From the NCBI RefSeq assembly GCF_036983985.1, contig NZ_JALAHQ010000001.1:372001-436000 (forward strand): 64,000 bases of DNA. Direction: 5' to 3'. The translations under genes were made by a program, and so were the position numbers. Numbering within the stretch: the first letter of the stretch is position 1; each line of letters opens with the position of its first letter. Origin of the DNA: Alishewanella metallidurans (GTDB lineage: Bacteria; Pseudomonadota; Gammaproteobacteria; Enterobacterales; Alteromonadaceae). Below, one piece after another: positions 31,253 to 40,866 of the stretch. Below the pieces are notes generated by a model. The model was not told the DNA's origin, did no database searches, and saw only the letters and a program-made list of their open reading frames with translations.

Positions 31253-33988
31253 ATGCCACCGCAGTTTATTCGGGCTGTAAAACAACTTATTCCAGCAGAA
31301 CGCTACTTTGACGATCCGATCGCGACACTAGCCTTTGGTACTGATGCCAGTTTTTATCGTTTAATACCTAAATTAGTGCTACGCATTGAAAGCGAGTCTG
31401 AAGTTGTCGCGCTGTTAAAGCTTGCTAATCAATATCAGGTTGCTATTACTTTTCGTGCCGCAGGCACCAGCTTATCCGGCCAAGCGGTAACCGATTCGGT
31501 GTTGTTGGTGCTAGGTGAAAACTGGCAACAGCGCGAAGTGCGCGGTTTAGGTGAGCAAATTCGTTTACAACCCGGAGTTATAGGTGCGCAGGCCAATAGT
31601 GCGCTTAGCAAATTTCAGCGCAAAATTGGCCCAGATCCCGCATCAATCAACAGCTGTAAAGTTGGCGGTATTGTTGCTAATAATGCCAGCGGTATGTGCT
31701 GCGGCACGGCGCAAAATAGTTTTAATACTATCGCGGCAATGCGCATAGTGCTGTTTGACGGCACGGTTTTGGATACCGAAGATGCGCTCAGCGTGACTGC
31801 ATTTAAGCAAAGCCATGCCCAGCTATTAAATGATTTGGCATTGCTAGGCGCACAAACTCGCGCTAACACAGTACTGCGTGAAAAAATTCAACATAAATAT
31901 CGATTAAAAAACACCACGGGCTTTTCATTAAATGCGCTAACAGAGTTTAGCGACCCGATAGATATTTTAATTCATTTAATGGTGGGTTCTGAGGGCTGCC
32001 TTGGTTTTATTAGTGCCGTTACCTATAACACCGTGCCGGATTATCCGCATAAAGCCAGCGCTTTACTGGTATTTGAGTCAGTAGAAAGTTGTTGTCAGGC
32101 GGTTAGGATCTTAAAAACGGCTAAGGTGTCAGCGGTTGAATTGCTAGATAGGCGCAGCCTACGCTCAGTTGAACACAAAGAGGGTATGCCAAGCTGGGTG
32201 AAAATCTTATCTGCGAATGCGTGCGCTTTGCTAATTGAAACCACCGCAGCTAGTGCTAGCTTATTGCAACAACAGTTAGCTCAATTAAATATAGTAATTC
32301 AACAGTTTACACTAGAGCAGCAAGTAAGCTTTAGTACAGATCCGGCAGTATATAACCAGTTGTGGGCTATTCGTAAAGGTACCTTTCCTGCGGTTGGTGC
32401 GGTGCGCAAAACGGGCACTACGGTAATTATTGAAGATGTGACCTTTCCACTAGAAAAACTGGCCGAAGGCGTGTCTAGGCTGCAGCAATTATTTGATAAA
32501 TATTATTACACTGAAGCGATTATTTTTGGTCATGCTTTAGAAGGTAATTTGCATTTTGTTTTTACTCAGGGGTTTGACGACAGTACGCAGGTTGCGCGGT
32601 ATGAAGCCTTTATGCAGGAAGTAACCAGTTTGGTAGCTACTGAGTTTGGCGGCTCGTTAAAAGCTGAGCATGGCACGGGTCGTAATATGGCGCCCTTTGT
32701 TGAACTAGAGTGGGGTAGTGACGCTTATCAGCTAATGTGGCAGATAAAGCATTTACTAGACCCGAAACATATTTTAAACCCTGAAGTGGTGTTAAGTCAT
32801 AATCCTAGGTTGCATTTGCAAAACTTGAAGCCGCTCCCCCCGACGCATTTTTTAGTTGATAAGTGCATAGAGTGTGGTTTTTGTGAACCAGTGTGTCCAT
32901 CGAAAAAACTTAGCTTAACGCCGCGCCAGCGCATCGTAACGCAGCGTGAAATATCACGTTTAAATCGCAGTGGTGATGACCCTAAACGTTTAGCTGCTTT
33001 GCAGCAGGCCTACCAATATCAAGGCAACGATACTTGTGCTGGCTGCGGTATGTGCAGTACTGCATGCCCTGTGGGTATTAATACCGGCGACTTAACCCGA
33101 CAACTGCGCGCCGCCAATAATCGGCGCTGGCAGGGTACGGCCACTTTTTTAGCTCGGCATTTTGCTAGTGTATCTAGGTTAGCTAAGTTGGGGCTAACGC
33201 TAGGTAAGCTATTTAGCCCACTACTGCCATTTTGGCACTCGGCTATGCCGCAGGCTAACTATGCTAAATTACGCACTCGCGATAATGGCTTACAGCCCGT
33301 TATTTACCTTGCGGGTTGCTCTGGCCGGGTAATGGCGCCACAAGCAAACAGCAAAGATAGCCGCAGCCTATTGCAGGTTAGTGCCGATTTATTAGCTAAA
33401 GCGGGTTATCAGCTTATTGTACCTGAGGGCATTAATAGTCAGTGCTGTGGTATGCCGTTTCAGTCGAAAGGTCAGTTTGCTGCAGCTAGCCAAAAACAGC
33501 TGCAACTAGAGCAGTGGCTGTTGCAAGCAACCAATAACGGTGAGTTACTGGTGTTTTCGGATACCAGCCCATGCAGTTTAACGCTTAAAGGTAAGTTAGA
33601 TGGTCGGTTACAAATTATTGATAGTGTTGATTTTTTATTAAGCAAGGTGTTGCCTAAGCTTAATGTTACACCGCTTAACGACGCGGTTGCACTGCATGTT
33701 AGCTGTAGTGCAAGCCAGTTGGGACAGCAGGATGCGCTGCAAGCGTTACTTAGTGCCTGTAGTAATAATATTGTCGTGCCAGAGGGTATTAGTTGTTGTG
33801 GCTTTGCGGGCGATAAAGGTTTTAACTTACCTAAGCTTAACGCATCGGCATTATCTGGCTTAAAAGCGCAAGTCCAGCAGTGCGCGCAAGGCGTATCAAC
33901 TAGCCGTACCTGCGAAATTGGTTTATCACACCATAGCGGTGTCGAGTATCAGCATATTGTGTATTTGCTTGATAAATGCAGTAGTTAA
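31253..33988 (+). CDS. FAD- and Fe-S-containing D-lactate dehydrogenase, Dld-II type
   Basis: A large respiratory oxidoreductase of about 911 residues. The N-terminal FAD-binding PCMH domain has TFRAAGTSLSGQAV and GPDPASINSCKVGGIVANNASG (adjacent segments). The oxidase domain follows, with EAIIFGHALEGNLHFVF and LKAEHGTGRNMAPFVELEWG. Two Cys clusters (KCIECGFCEPVCPS, TCAGCGMCSTACPVG) and two CCG domains (SQCCGMPFQSKG, ISCCGFAGDKG) complete it. Shewanella Dld-II has the same layout and oxidises D-lactate to feed the quinone pool. I prefer ATG 31253, with AGAGG upstream, over the GTG at 31199. Confidence 0.88.
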   Translation: MPPQFIRAVKQLIPAERYFDDPIATLAFGTDASFYRLIPKLVLRIESESEVVALLKLANQYQVAITFRAAGTSLSGQAVTDSVLLVLGENWQQREVRGLGEQIRLQPGVIGAQANSALSKFQRKIGPDPASINSCKVGGIVANNASGMCCGTAQNSFNTIAAMRIVLFDGTVLDTEDALSVTAFKQSHAQLLNDLALLGAQTRANTVLREKIQHKYRLKNTTGFSLNALTEFSDPIDILIHLMVGSEGCLGFISAVTYNTVPDYPHKASALLVFESVESCCQAVRILKTAKVSAVELLDRRSLRSVEHKEGMPSWVKILSANACALLIETTAASASLLQQQLAQLNIVIQQFTLEQQVSFSTDPAVYNQLWAIRKGTFPAVGAVRKTGTTVIIEDVTFPLEKLAEGVSRLQQLFDKYYYTEAIIFGHALEGNLHFVFTQGFDDSTQVARYEAFMQEVTSLVATEFGGSLKAEHGTGRNMAPFVELEWGSDAYQLMWQIKHLLDPKHILNPEVVLSHNPRLHLQNLKPLPPTHFLVDKCIECGFCEPVCPSKKLSLTPRQRIVTQREISRLNRSGDDPKRLAALQQAYQYQGNDTCAGCGMCSTACPVGINTGDLTRQLRAANNRRWQGTATFLARHFASVSRLAKLGLTLGKLFSPLLPFWHSAMPQANYAKLRTRDNGLQPVIYLAGCSGRVMAPQANSKDSRSLLQVSADLLAKAGYQLIVPEGINSQCCGMPFQSKGQFAAASQKQLQLEQWLLQATNNGELLVFSDTSPCSLTLKGKLDGRLQIIDSVDFLLSKVLPKLNVTPLNDAVALHVSCSASQLGQQDALQALLSACSNNIVVPEGISCCGFAGDKGFNLPKLNASALSGLKAQVQQCAQGVSTSRTCEIGLSHHSGVEYQHIVYLLDKCSS

Positions 33989-34099
33989 GTATATTTACTG
34001 CAATATTTTAGCTAAGGTTAAAGCTATATTGGGTTACTTGTCCCAGTATTGTTGATTGCAATTACTTATCGCAACTATTTAGTGCAACTTAGGAGTCGC

Positions 34100-36502
34100 A
34101 TGCAACCGCCGCTAACACCCAAGAATGAAAGTGATCGCCTTGAGGCACTTTATGCGACAGGTTTGCTTGATACACCAAGTGAGTTACGTTTTGATCGCTT
34201 AACCCAACTGGTTCAGCTGTGTCTAGGCAGCGACATTGTTTTAGTGTCGTTAATAGATACAGCACGGCAATGGTTTAAATCAAAGCAGGGCGTAGCCGTT
34301 TGTGAAACGCATCGCGATATTTCTTTTTGCGGCCATGCGGTGCTTGCAGACGATATTTTTGAAGTTACTGATGCCAGTCTTGATCTGCGCTTTACCGATA
34401 ATCCGCTAGTAACCGATGCGCCCTTTATTCGCTTTTATGCCGGTGCACCACTTACTGTGCAAGGTGAACGTATTGGCACACTATGTATTATCGATGCTAA
34501 GCCACGCCAGCTAAATGCCAAAGAGCGCCAAATTTTACGTAAGTTTGCAGATGCGGTAGAGCAAGAAATTATCGACCGCCAACAAGAGCATGCCGATGTT
34601 GCGCTAAACGCCAGTCGCGATCAATTTGAAAGTTTAGTGGCTAACATACCCGGAATTACTTATCGCTGTGACGCCGATGAACATTGGACTATGCGCTACA
34701 TGAGTAGCAGCATTGACCCGTTATCGGGTTATCCAGCCAGTGACTTTATTGCTAACTCGGTGCGCAGCTATAGCAGTGTCATACACCCCGATGACACGGC
34801 ACGTTTAGAAAAGGCAGTAGCCGACGCGGTGTTGCACCGGCACGGTTGGATACTACAGTATCGAGTGATACACAAAGATGGCCGTGTGATATGGGTAGAA
34901 GAGCGCGGTAAAGCTGGCTATGACAGCAATAACAACGTGCGCTATCTAGATGGTTTTATTCTGGATATCAGTGAAGAGAAAAATCTAAAACATCAACTTA
35001 TTACGTTAACTTCACAGTTGCCGGGCGCGGTGTATCAGTACCAACAGTGGCCAGATGGTCGGGGCGCGTTTCCTTACGCTAGCGCGGCTATTAGGTCTAT
35101 TTATGGCCTTACACCAGCGCAAGTTAAAGATGATGCCAGTGTTGTCTTTAGTAAAATTTGTAGCGAAGATTTGCCTGCATTAGCCCACAGTATAGAACGG
35201 TCGCGCCAGCAGTTAACGGTTTGGCAGTGTGAATATCGGGTACGTCGCGACGATGGAGCAATAGCTTGGATACTAGGTAAGGCAAACCCAGAGCGAATGC
35301 TTGATGGCAGTACACTCTGGCACGGCTATATTCAGGATATCACAGAAACAAAACAGCACTATTTACAGTTAGAGCAAGTGAATCAGCAGCTACACTTGGC
35401 GCAGCAGCGCTTAGATACCGCGAGTGAAAACGCGCTAATTGGCTTTTGGCAGGAGTCCTTAACTCACGATGAAGTGTGGTGGTCGCCTATTATTTACCAT
35501 ATTTTAGGTTTTGAGCAGGCCAATACCGTACCTAGCGTGGCATTATTAAGAAGTGTAGTGCACCCGGATGATCGTCAGCTTGTAGCCGAAAGTGACAACG
35601 CAGCCTTAGAAACGGGTACGCAAGATGTAGTGCATCGTATTATTCGTTCTGATGGCAGTATTCGTTGGGTGCATGAATTAGCACGGGTGCTGACGAATGC
35701 GGATAACGAAGAGCAGTTTCTAATTGGCTCAGTGCAAGACGTAACTGAGCGCATGCAGCTACAGCAGCTGAAGAATGAGTTTATTTCTACGGTAAGCCAT
35801 GAGCTAAGAACACCTCTTACTTCGATTAAAGGGGCGCTAAGCCTGTTGAATTCAGGCACACTTGGCCAGTTGCCAGACACTATTACCCGCTTAATTAATG
35901 TCGCCTACAGCAATAGTGAGCGCTTATCTCAGCTTATTAACGATCTGCTGGATATAGAAAAACTTGCAGCGGGTAAAATGAACTTTGAGCTGCAAACCGT
36001 CAGTCTTTTTGCTGAGCTAGAACATACGGTAATGAATTTACAGCCTTATGCTCATCAGTTTACTGTGCAGTTGCGTTTAGAGCCTATCGCGTCGGCAATA
36101 CAAATTACGGTTGATACCTCACGCTTGCAGCAAATACTGACTAACCTGGTATCTAATGCTATAAAGTTTTCGGCTAAAGATGCAGTGGTAACATTAAACG
36201 CCACGCCGACAACAGACTCTGTGCGCATTGACATTACAGACACCGGGGTTGGTATTGCGCCAGAGTTTCATGCTCGGGTGTTTGAGCGCTTTGCGCAAGC
36301 AGATAGCTCTAATAACCGCCAAACAGGTGGTACCGGTTTGGGTTTGGCCATTTGCAAAGAATTAGTCGAAAAAATGGGTGGGCAAATAGGTTTTGATTCG
36401 GTTTATGGTGAAGGCTCAACCTTTTATATTATTTTGCCATTGAATAAGCAAAACAATACTAGCAACCAGCTAAGTCGTGTAAATAATGAAAACATCAAAT
36501 AG
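34100..36502 (+). CDS. GAF / triple-PAS sensor histidine kinase
   Basis: An 800-residue soluble kinase. An N-terminal GAF domain covers about 20-165 (RQWFKSKQGVAVCETHRDISFC, GTLCIIDAKPRQL; separate motifs). Three PAS/PAC units follow at about 180-300, 305-430 and 435-555, each ending in an I-V-DIT/DVTE-type sequence. HisKA has His567 in STVSHELRTPLTS, and the ATPase domain has LVSNAIKFSA, DTGVGIA and GTGLGLAICKELV. There is no receiver domain or membrane helix. ATG 34100 has AGGAG 5 bases upstream and removes 17 residues of the longer frame. Its end overlaps the Hpt-REC-GGDEF gene by 17 bp, pointing to a partner phosphorelay. Confidence 0.92.
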   Translation: MQPPLTPKNESDRLEALYATGLLDTPSELRFDRLTQLVQLCLGSDIVLVSLIDTARQWFKSKQGVAVCETHRDISFCGHAVLADDIFEVTDASLDLRFTDNPLVTDAPFIRFYAGAPLTVQGERIGTLCIIDAKPRQLNAKERQILRKFADAVEQEIIDRQQEHADVALNASRDQFESLVANIPGITYRCDADEHWTMRYMSSSIDPLSGYPASDFIANSVRSYSSVIHPDDTARLEKAVADAVLHRHGWILQYRVIHKDGRVIWVEERGKAGYDSNNNVRYLDGFILDISEEKNLKHQLITLTSQLPGAVYQYQQWPDGRGAFPYASAAIRSIYGLTPAQVKDDASVVFSKICSEDLPALAHSIERSRQQLTVWQCEYRVRRDDGAIAWILGKANPERMLDGSTLWHGYIQDITETKQHYLQLEQVNQQLHLAQQRLDTASENALIGFWQESLTHDEVWWSPIIYHILGFEQANTVPSVALLRSVVHPDDRQLVAESDNAALETGTQDVVHRIIRSDGSIRWVHELARVLTNADNEEQFLIGSVQDVTERMQLQQLKNEFISTVSHELRTPLTSIKGALSLLNSGTLGQLPDTITRLINVAYSNSERLSQLINDLLDIEKLAAGKMNFELQTVSLFAELEHTVMNLQPYAHQFTVQLRLEPIASAIQITVDTSRLQQILTNLVSNAIKFSAKDAVVTLNATPTTDSVRIDITDTGVGIAPEFHARVFERFAQADSSNNRQTGGTGLGLAICKELVEKMGGQIGFDSVYGEGSTFYIILPLNKQNNTSNQLSRVNNENIK

Positions 36503-38138
36503 CAATAAAGCGGATATCTCGCAGGCTTTTAATAGTGTAAGGCAACGCTTTGCCGAGGGTTTACCGCAACGAGCTGCAGCAATGTTGGCGACCGTGCAGC
36601 AAAAATCTAGTGACGCAATGTTGCGTGAGATTATTGCTGAGTCGCATAAATTATCAGGTGCCTGTGGCACCTTTGGCTATGCTTTGCTAGGTGCCATGGC
36701 AAGGCAAATTGAACAGCTTGCCCAAGCAATAAAAGCAAAAGCGGAGCAAGAGCAGGAGCAAGCAATACCCGAGCTGATTCATTTAGTGCAAGAATTTGAT
36801 ATTGAAGCGGCACAAGTTACGGCTGCAATATTGCAGAACACCGCGTCGTCAGAACAGCTGTCGGTCACTAAAAATAGTATTTGGTTGTTATTAGATAACG
36901 TTGCACTAACTGATGAAATTACCGAGCAGTTACACGGCTTTGGTATGCAAGTTGAGTTTTTTACCAATTTTACCAGCTGTGTTAAACGTTTAACTAAGGA
37001 TACGCCACTTATTTTGTTTTCTGCGGTCACCTTAGCCAATGGCGAGTCATTGTTCGAGCAAAAGTTACTGTTAAATATGCTGGTAAAGCAACAAGTTCGT
37101 TTAATGGTGCTCGCTAAGACTGATAGTTTTGCCACACGTATTCAAGCTGCACAATTACGAGCAGAAGCCTTCTTTTGCTTGCCTTTAGATGTACCTGAAA
37201 TAATTACGCAAATTAGTGAGTTACTCGATTACAGCATTACTAATGCTGGCCGAGTGTTTATTGTTGATGACGATAAATTGCTGGCCGAACATCACGCTTT
37301 AGTATTGGCCGAAATAGGCATAGAAACGCGAATAAATGCCAATGTTGAGCACATTATTGAAGAGATTATGAGTTTTCAGCCTGACCTAATCTTGATGGAT
37401 ATGTACATGCCAGATTACTCAGGCGCAGAAATTGCTGGTTTGTTGCGGCAGTATCGTAGTTTAAAGCGTTTGCCGATTGTGTTTCTATCGTCAGAAATGA
37501 ATAAGGCACTGCAAATTCGTGCTATGTCGCACGGCGCAGATGACTTTATTACCAAGCCAATTGACGATATTCAATTAGCGCAAGCTATTAAGGTGCGTTT
37601 AGCCCGCAGTTTACAGCTAAAAAACCTGATTGAAAAAGATGGCTTAACCTCGCTGGTAAGGCACGCGGCAATTAAAGATGCAGCAGAAATGGAGTTTTTG
37701 CGGGTTGAGCGTACCGGTAAGCCGTTGGGTATTGTCATGCTAGATATTGACCGTTTTAAAACCGTAAATGATACCTATGGCCATGCTACCGGCGATTTAG
37801 TTATTGCGTCTTTGGCGACGCTATTACGCAAACGTATTCGTAAAACTGATCGTGCAGGGCGTTACGGCGGTGAAGAGTTTTTATTAGTGTTACCAGATTG
37901 CAATACCAAACAAGCAAAATTGCTAACTGAGCAAATTTTAGCGGCGTTTAGTGGGCTCTATTTTAATGCCAAAGATCAGCAATTTAATTGCACATTTTCT
38001 GCCGGTGTAGTGTCAAGTGGTGATGATAATTTTGCTAACGCCGCGCAAATGATTGCGGCTGCAGATAAGGCGATGTATCAGGCTAAAGAAAGTGGCCGCA
38101 ACCGAGTGCTGCACTGGCAGCCGCCAGCAAGTAGCTAA
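36486..38138 (+). CDS. Hpt - pseudo-receiver - receiver - GGDEF diguanylate cyclase
   Basis: A 550-residue signalling protein. An Hpt domain has His54 in ESHKLSGACGTFGY. A receiver-like segment at about 130-250 lacks the phospho-acceptor Asp (LILFSAVTLANG). A true receiver at about 255-380 has DDD, Asp305 in LILMDMYMPD and the KP pair in ITKPID. The GGDEF domain has catalytic GGEEF at 461-465 and an inhibitory RxxD (RKTD) five residues before it. It should make cyclic di-GMP under control of the overlapping upstream kinase, which lacks its own receiver. It converges on luxS with a 19-bp gap. Confidence 0.92.
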   Translation: MKTSNSNKADISQAFNSVRQRFAEGLPQRAAAMLATVQQKSSDAMLREIIAESHKLSGACGTFGYALLGAMARQIEQLAQAIKAKAEQEQEQAIPELIHLVQEFDIEAAQVTAAILQNTASSEQLSVTKNSIWLLLDNVALTDEITEQLHGFGMQVEFFTNFTSCVKRLTKDTPLILFSAVTLANGESLFEQKLLLNMLVKQQVRLMVLAKTDSFATRIQAAQLRAEAFFCLPLDVPEIITQISELLDYSITNAGRVFIVDDDKLLAEHHALVLAEIGIETRINANVEHIIEEIMSFQPDLILMDMYMPDYSGAEIAGLLRQYRSLKRLPIVFLSSEMNKALQIRAMSHGADDFITKPIDDIQLAQAIKVRLARSLQLKNLIEKDGLTSLVRHAAIKDAAEMEFLRVERTGKPLGIVMLDIDRFKTVNDTYGHATGDLVIASLATLLRKRIRKTDRAGRYGGEEFLLVLPDCNTKQAKLLTEQILAAFSGLYFNAKDQQFNCTFSAGVVSSGDDNFANAAQMIAAADKAMYQAKESGRNRVLHWQPPASS

Positions 38139-38157
38139 GGCGGCGCCACGATAGCAA

Positions 38158-38667
38158 TTAAAGCTTATTTAAAATTTCTGCTGGTAAAGCCAACTCGTCG
38201 TTTTGATTAACACCAACACCGCGGTCTAAGATGTTTTTCGCAATTTGTTTGGCTTCATCTAATGAGTGCATTTGCGCCGTGCCGCACTGGTAAATGTTTA
38301 ACTCGGGAATATCGTTCTGGCTGGCAACGTGCAATACGTCATCCATCGCCGCTTGCCATGCTTTGGCTACACGTTGCTCGTCTGGTGTGCCAATTAAGCT
38401 CATATAAAAACCGGTACGACAGCCCATCGGCGAAATATCAATAATTTCAACATCATTACCGTTTAAATGGTCACGCATAAAGCCAGCAAATAAGTGCTCT
38501 AGTGTATGAATACCTTTCTCAGACAGTATTTCTTCATTTGGTACACAAAAGCGTAAATCGAATACGGTAATAGCATCACCTTTAGGCGTATTCATTTTCT
38601 TCGCCACTCGCACAGCCGGCGCTTTCATAATGGTATGGTCTACGGTAAAGCTGTCTAATAATGGCAT
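38158..38667 (-). CDS. luxS: S-ribosylhomocysteine lyase LuxS
   Basis: LuxS splits S-ribosylhomocysteine into homocysteine and DPD, the precursor of autoinducer-2. The 169-residue length is typical. The metal ligands are His54 and His58 in GIHTLEHLFAGF and Cys128 in IYQCGTAQMHSL; the catalytic Cys83 is in SPMGCRTGFYM. The start ATG 38667 has AAGGA 8 bases upstream, and gives the standard MPLLDSFTVDH N-terminus; a longer frame to 38727 is not real. It is a single gene divergent from dnaK. Confidence 0.97.
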   Translation of the reverse strand: MPLLDSFTVDHTIMKAPAVRVAKKMNTPKGDAITVFDLRFCVPNEEILSEKGIHTLEHLFAGFMRDHLNGNDVEIIDISPMGCRTGFYMSLIGTPDEQRVAKAWQAAMDDVLHVASQNDIPELNIYQCGTAQMHSLDEAKQIAKNILDRGVGVNQNDELALPAEILNKL

Positions 38668-38815
38668 GGTAACAATCCTTAATACGCTTACGTTAATGGC
38701 CGCTATTATAGGCAGTTCAAGCGGCATAAGTTAACTGCTTTTGTAATTTAACGCGTTAAACGCAAGCTAAGACCATAGAATTAGGTCTTAAATGAAAAAA
38801 TTTTATAATAATAAC

Positions 38816-38842
38816 CTTGAATGGATCAGGGCTAATCCCCAT
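38816..38842 (+). promoter_or_regulatory. Sigma-32 heat-shock promoter of dnaK-dnaJ
   Basis: CTTGAA (38816-38821), a 15-base spacer and CCCCAT (38837-38842) match the RpoH consensus and resemble E. coli dnaK P1. It lies 52 bp before the dnaK ATG. No CIRCE is present here. Confidence 0.9.
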
Positions 38843-38893
38843 TAAGTCTTCAACACAATTTTTAATTGTTCAGATTATAAATGGAGAGCAGTT

Positions 38894-40801
38894 ATGGGCA
38901 GAATCATTGGTATTGACTTAGGTACAACTAACTCATGTGTGGCGGTATTAGACGGCGATAAACCTCGCGTATTAGAAAACGCGGAAGGTACTCGCACTAC
39001 GCCATCTATTATTGCGTATGCTGAAGATGGCGAAGTATTAGTTGGCCAGCCAGCAAAACGTCAGGCAGTTACTAACCCTAAAAATACCTTGTTCGCAATT
39101 AAGCGTTTAATTGGTCGTCGTTTTGAAGACGAAGAAGTTCAGCGCGACATTAAAATTATGCCTTACGCAATTGTTAAGGCTGATAATGGTGATGCGTGGG
39201 TTGAAGTTAAAGGTAAAAAATTAGCTGCACCACAAATTTCAGCTGAAATTTTGAAGAAAATGAAAAAAACCGCTGAAGACTTTTTAGGTGAAGCGGTAAC
39301 GGCAGCAGTAATTACTGTTCCGGCCTATTTTAATGATGCGCAGCGCCAAGCAACTAAAGACGCTGGCCGCATTGCAGGCTTAGACGTAAAACGTATTATT
39401 AACGAACCAACAGCTGCAGCACTGGCTTATGGTATGGACAAAAAGAAAGGCGACACCAAGATTGCAGTGTATGACTTGGGTGGTGGTACTTTCGATATTT
39501 CTATCATTGAAATTGATGACGTAGATGGTGAACAAACGTTTGAAGTATTAGCAACCAACGGTGATACGCACTTAGGTGGTGAAGACTTCGATAACCGTTT
39601 AATCAACTACTTAGTAGAAGAATTCAAAAAAGAGCAGGGCATGGACCTGCGCAATGATCCACTCGCAATGCAGCGTTTAAAAGAGTCTGCGGAAAAGGCA
39701 AAAATTGAATTGTCTTCAGCTTCGCAAACCGAAGTTAACCTGCCGTACATTACGGCCGATGCCTCAGGCCCTAAACACCTGAATATCAAGGTAACGCGCG
39801 CTAAGTTAGAGTCATTGGTTGAAGATTTAGTACAACGCACCATGGAACCGCTAAAACAAGCGTTAAAAGACGCCGGCTTAAGTGTTGGCGAAATTAACGA
39901 CATTATTTTGGTTGGCGGTCAAACGCGTATGCCAAAAGTACAGGAAGTGGTAACGGCTTTCTTTGGCAAAGAGCCACGTAAAGACGTTAACGCTGATGAA
40001 GCGGTAGCCGTTGGTGCTGCGATCCAAGGTGCCGTGTTATCGGGTGATGTTAAAGACGTCTTGTTATTAGACGTTACGCCATTGTCTTTAGGCATTGAAA
40101 CCATGGGTAGCGTAATGACTGCGCTAATTGAGAAAAATACCACGATTCCTACCAAGAAATCGCAGGTATTCTCAACCGCGGAAGATAATCAGTCTGCCGT
40201 AACGATTCACGTGCTGCAGGGTGAGCGTAAGCGGGCTACGGATAACAAATCGTTAGGTCAGTTTAATTTAGAAGGTATTCGTGGCGGTCGTCGTGGCGAA
40301 CCGCAAATTGAAGTAACCTTTGACTTAGACGCGGATGGTATTTTGCACGTATCGGCTAAAGATAAAGAAACCGGTAAAGAGCAAAAAATCACCATTAAAG
40401 CCAACTCTGGTTTGAGCGATGAAGAAATTCAAGCCATGGTACGTGACGCCGAAGTTAACGCTGAAGAAGATAAGAAGTTTGAAGAGTTAGTGCAAACCCG
40501 TAACCAAGCTGATGCCATGGTGCATGCTACGCGTAAACAGTTGGACGAAGTGGGTGACAAGCTAGCCGCAAATGATAAAGCTGCAATTGAATCGGCCATT
40601 AAAGAGTTAGATGCCGTATTACAAGGTAGCGATAAGGCAGCAATTGATGAGAAATCTCAGGCGCTGATGCAGGCTGCACAAAAATTGATGGAAGCGTCTC
40701 AAGCAGGTGCACAACAAGGCGGTGACGATGCAGGCCAACAGGCCGGCGACGATGACGTAGTTGATGCTGAGTTTGAAGAAGTTAAAGACGACAAAAAGTA
40801 A
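38894..40801 (+). CDS. dnaK: Molecular chaperone DnaK (Hsp70)
   Basis: DnaK is the cytoplasmic Hsp70 that folds proteins and, in E. coli, also binds and inactivates sigma-32. The 635-residue protein has the nucleotide-binding motifs GIDLGTTNSCVAV, VYDLGGGTFDISII, GGEDFDNRL and ILVGGQTRMPKVQ. The substrate-binding domain includes LLLDVTPLSLGIETMG, and the C-terminal tail ends in DDDVVDAEFEEVKDDKK, the usual acidic tail. A ribosome site GGAGAG precedes the ATG. dnaJ follows 65 bp later, with a partial terminator-like palindrome between. Confidence 0.98.
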   Translation: MGRIIGIDLGTTNSCVAVLDGDKPRVLENAEGTRTTPSIIAYAEDGEVLVGQPAKRQAVTNPKNTLFAIKRLIGRRFEDEEVQRDIKIMPYAIVKADNGDAWVEVKGKKLAAPQISAEILKKMKKTAEDFLGEAVTAAVITVPAYFNDAQRQATKDAGRIAGLDVKRIINEPTAAALAYGMDKKKGDTKIAVYDLGGGTFDISIIEIDDVDGEQTFEVLATNGDTHLGGEDFDNRLINYLVEEFKKEQGMDLRNDPLAMQRLKESAEKAKIELSSASQTEVNLPYITADASGPKHLNIKVTRAKLESLVEDLVQRTMEPLKQALKDAGLSVGEINDIILVGGQTRMPKVQEVVTAFFGKEPRKDVNADEAVAVGAAIQGAVLSGDVKDVLLLDVTPLSLGIETMGSVMTALIEKNTTIPTKKSQVFSTAEDNQSAVTIHVLQGERKRATDNKSLGQFNLEGIRGGRRGEPQIEVTFDLDADGILHVSAKDKETGKEQKITIKANSGLSDEEIQAMVRDAEVNAEEDKKFEELVQTRNQADAMVHATRKQLDEVGDKLAANDKAAIESAIKELDAVLQGSDKAAIDEKSQALMQAAQKLMEASQAGAQQGGDDAGQQAGDDDVVDAEFEEVKDDKK

Positions 40802-40816
40802 GTTAGATCTAAACTA

Positions 40817-40840
40817 GGCTGCAGTATACTGCAGCCTTTT
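40817..40840 (+). terminator. Perfect 20-bp palindrome between dnaK and dnaJ
   Basis: GGCTGCAGTA followed by its exact reverse complement (40817-40836) then TTTT, 15 bp after dnaK. It may act as a leaky terminator or an RNA-processing hairpin that lowers dnaJ relative to dnaK. Confidence 0.65.
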
Positions 40841-40866
40841 AAATTAAGAAGCACTGAGCGAGAAGT

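Noticed and set aside
38728..38893. CIRCE element before dnaK
   Set aside because: No TTAGCACTC/GAGTGCTAA pair is present; only a sigma-32 promoter is seen.
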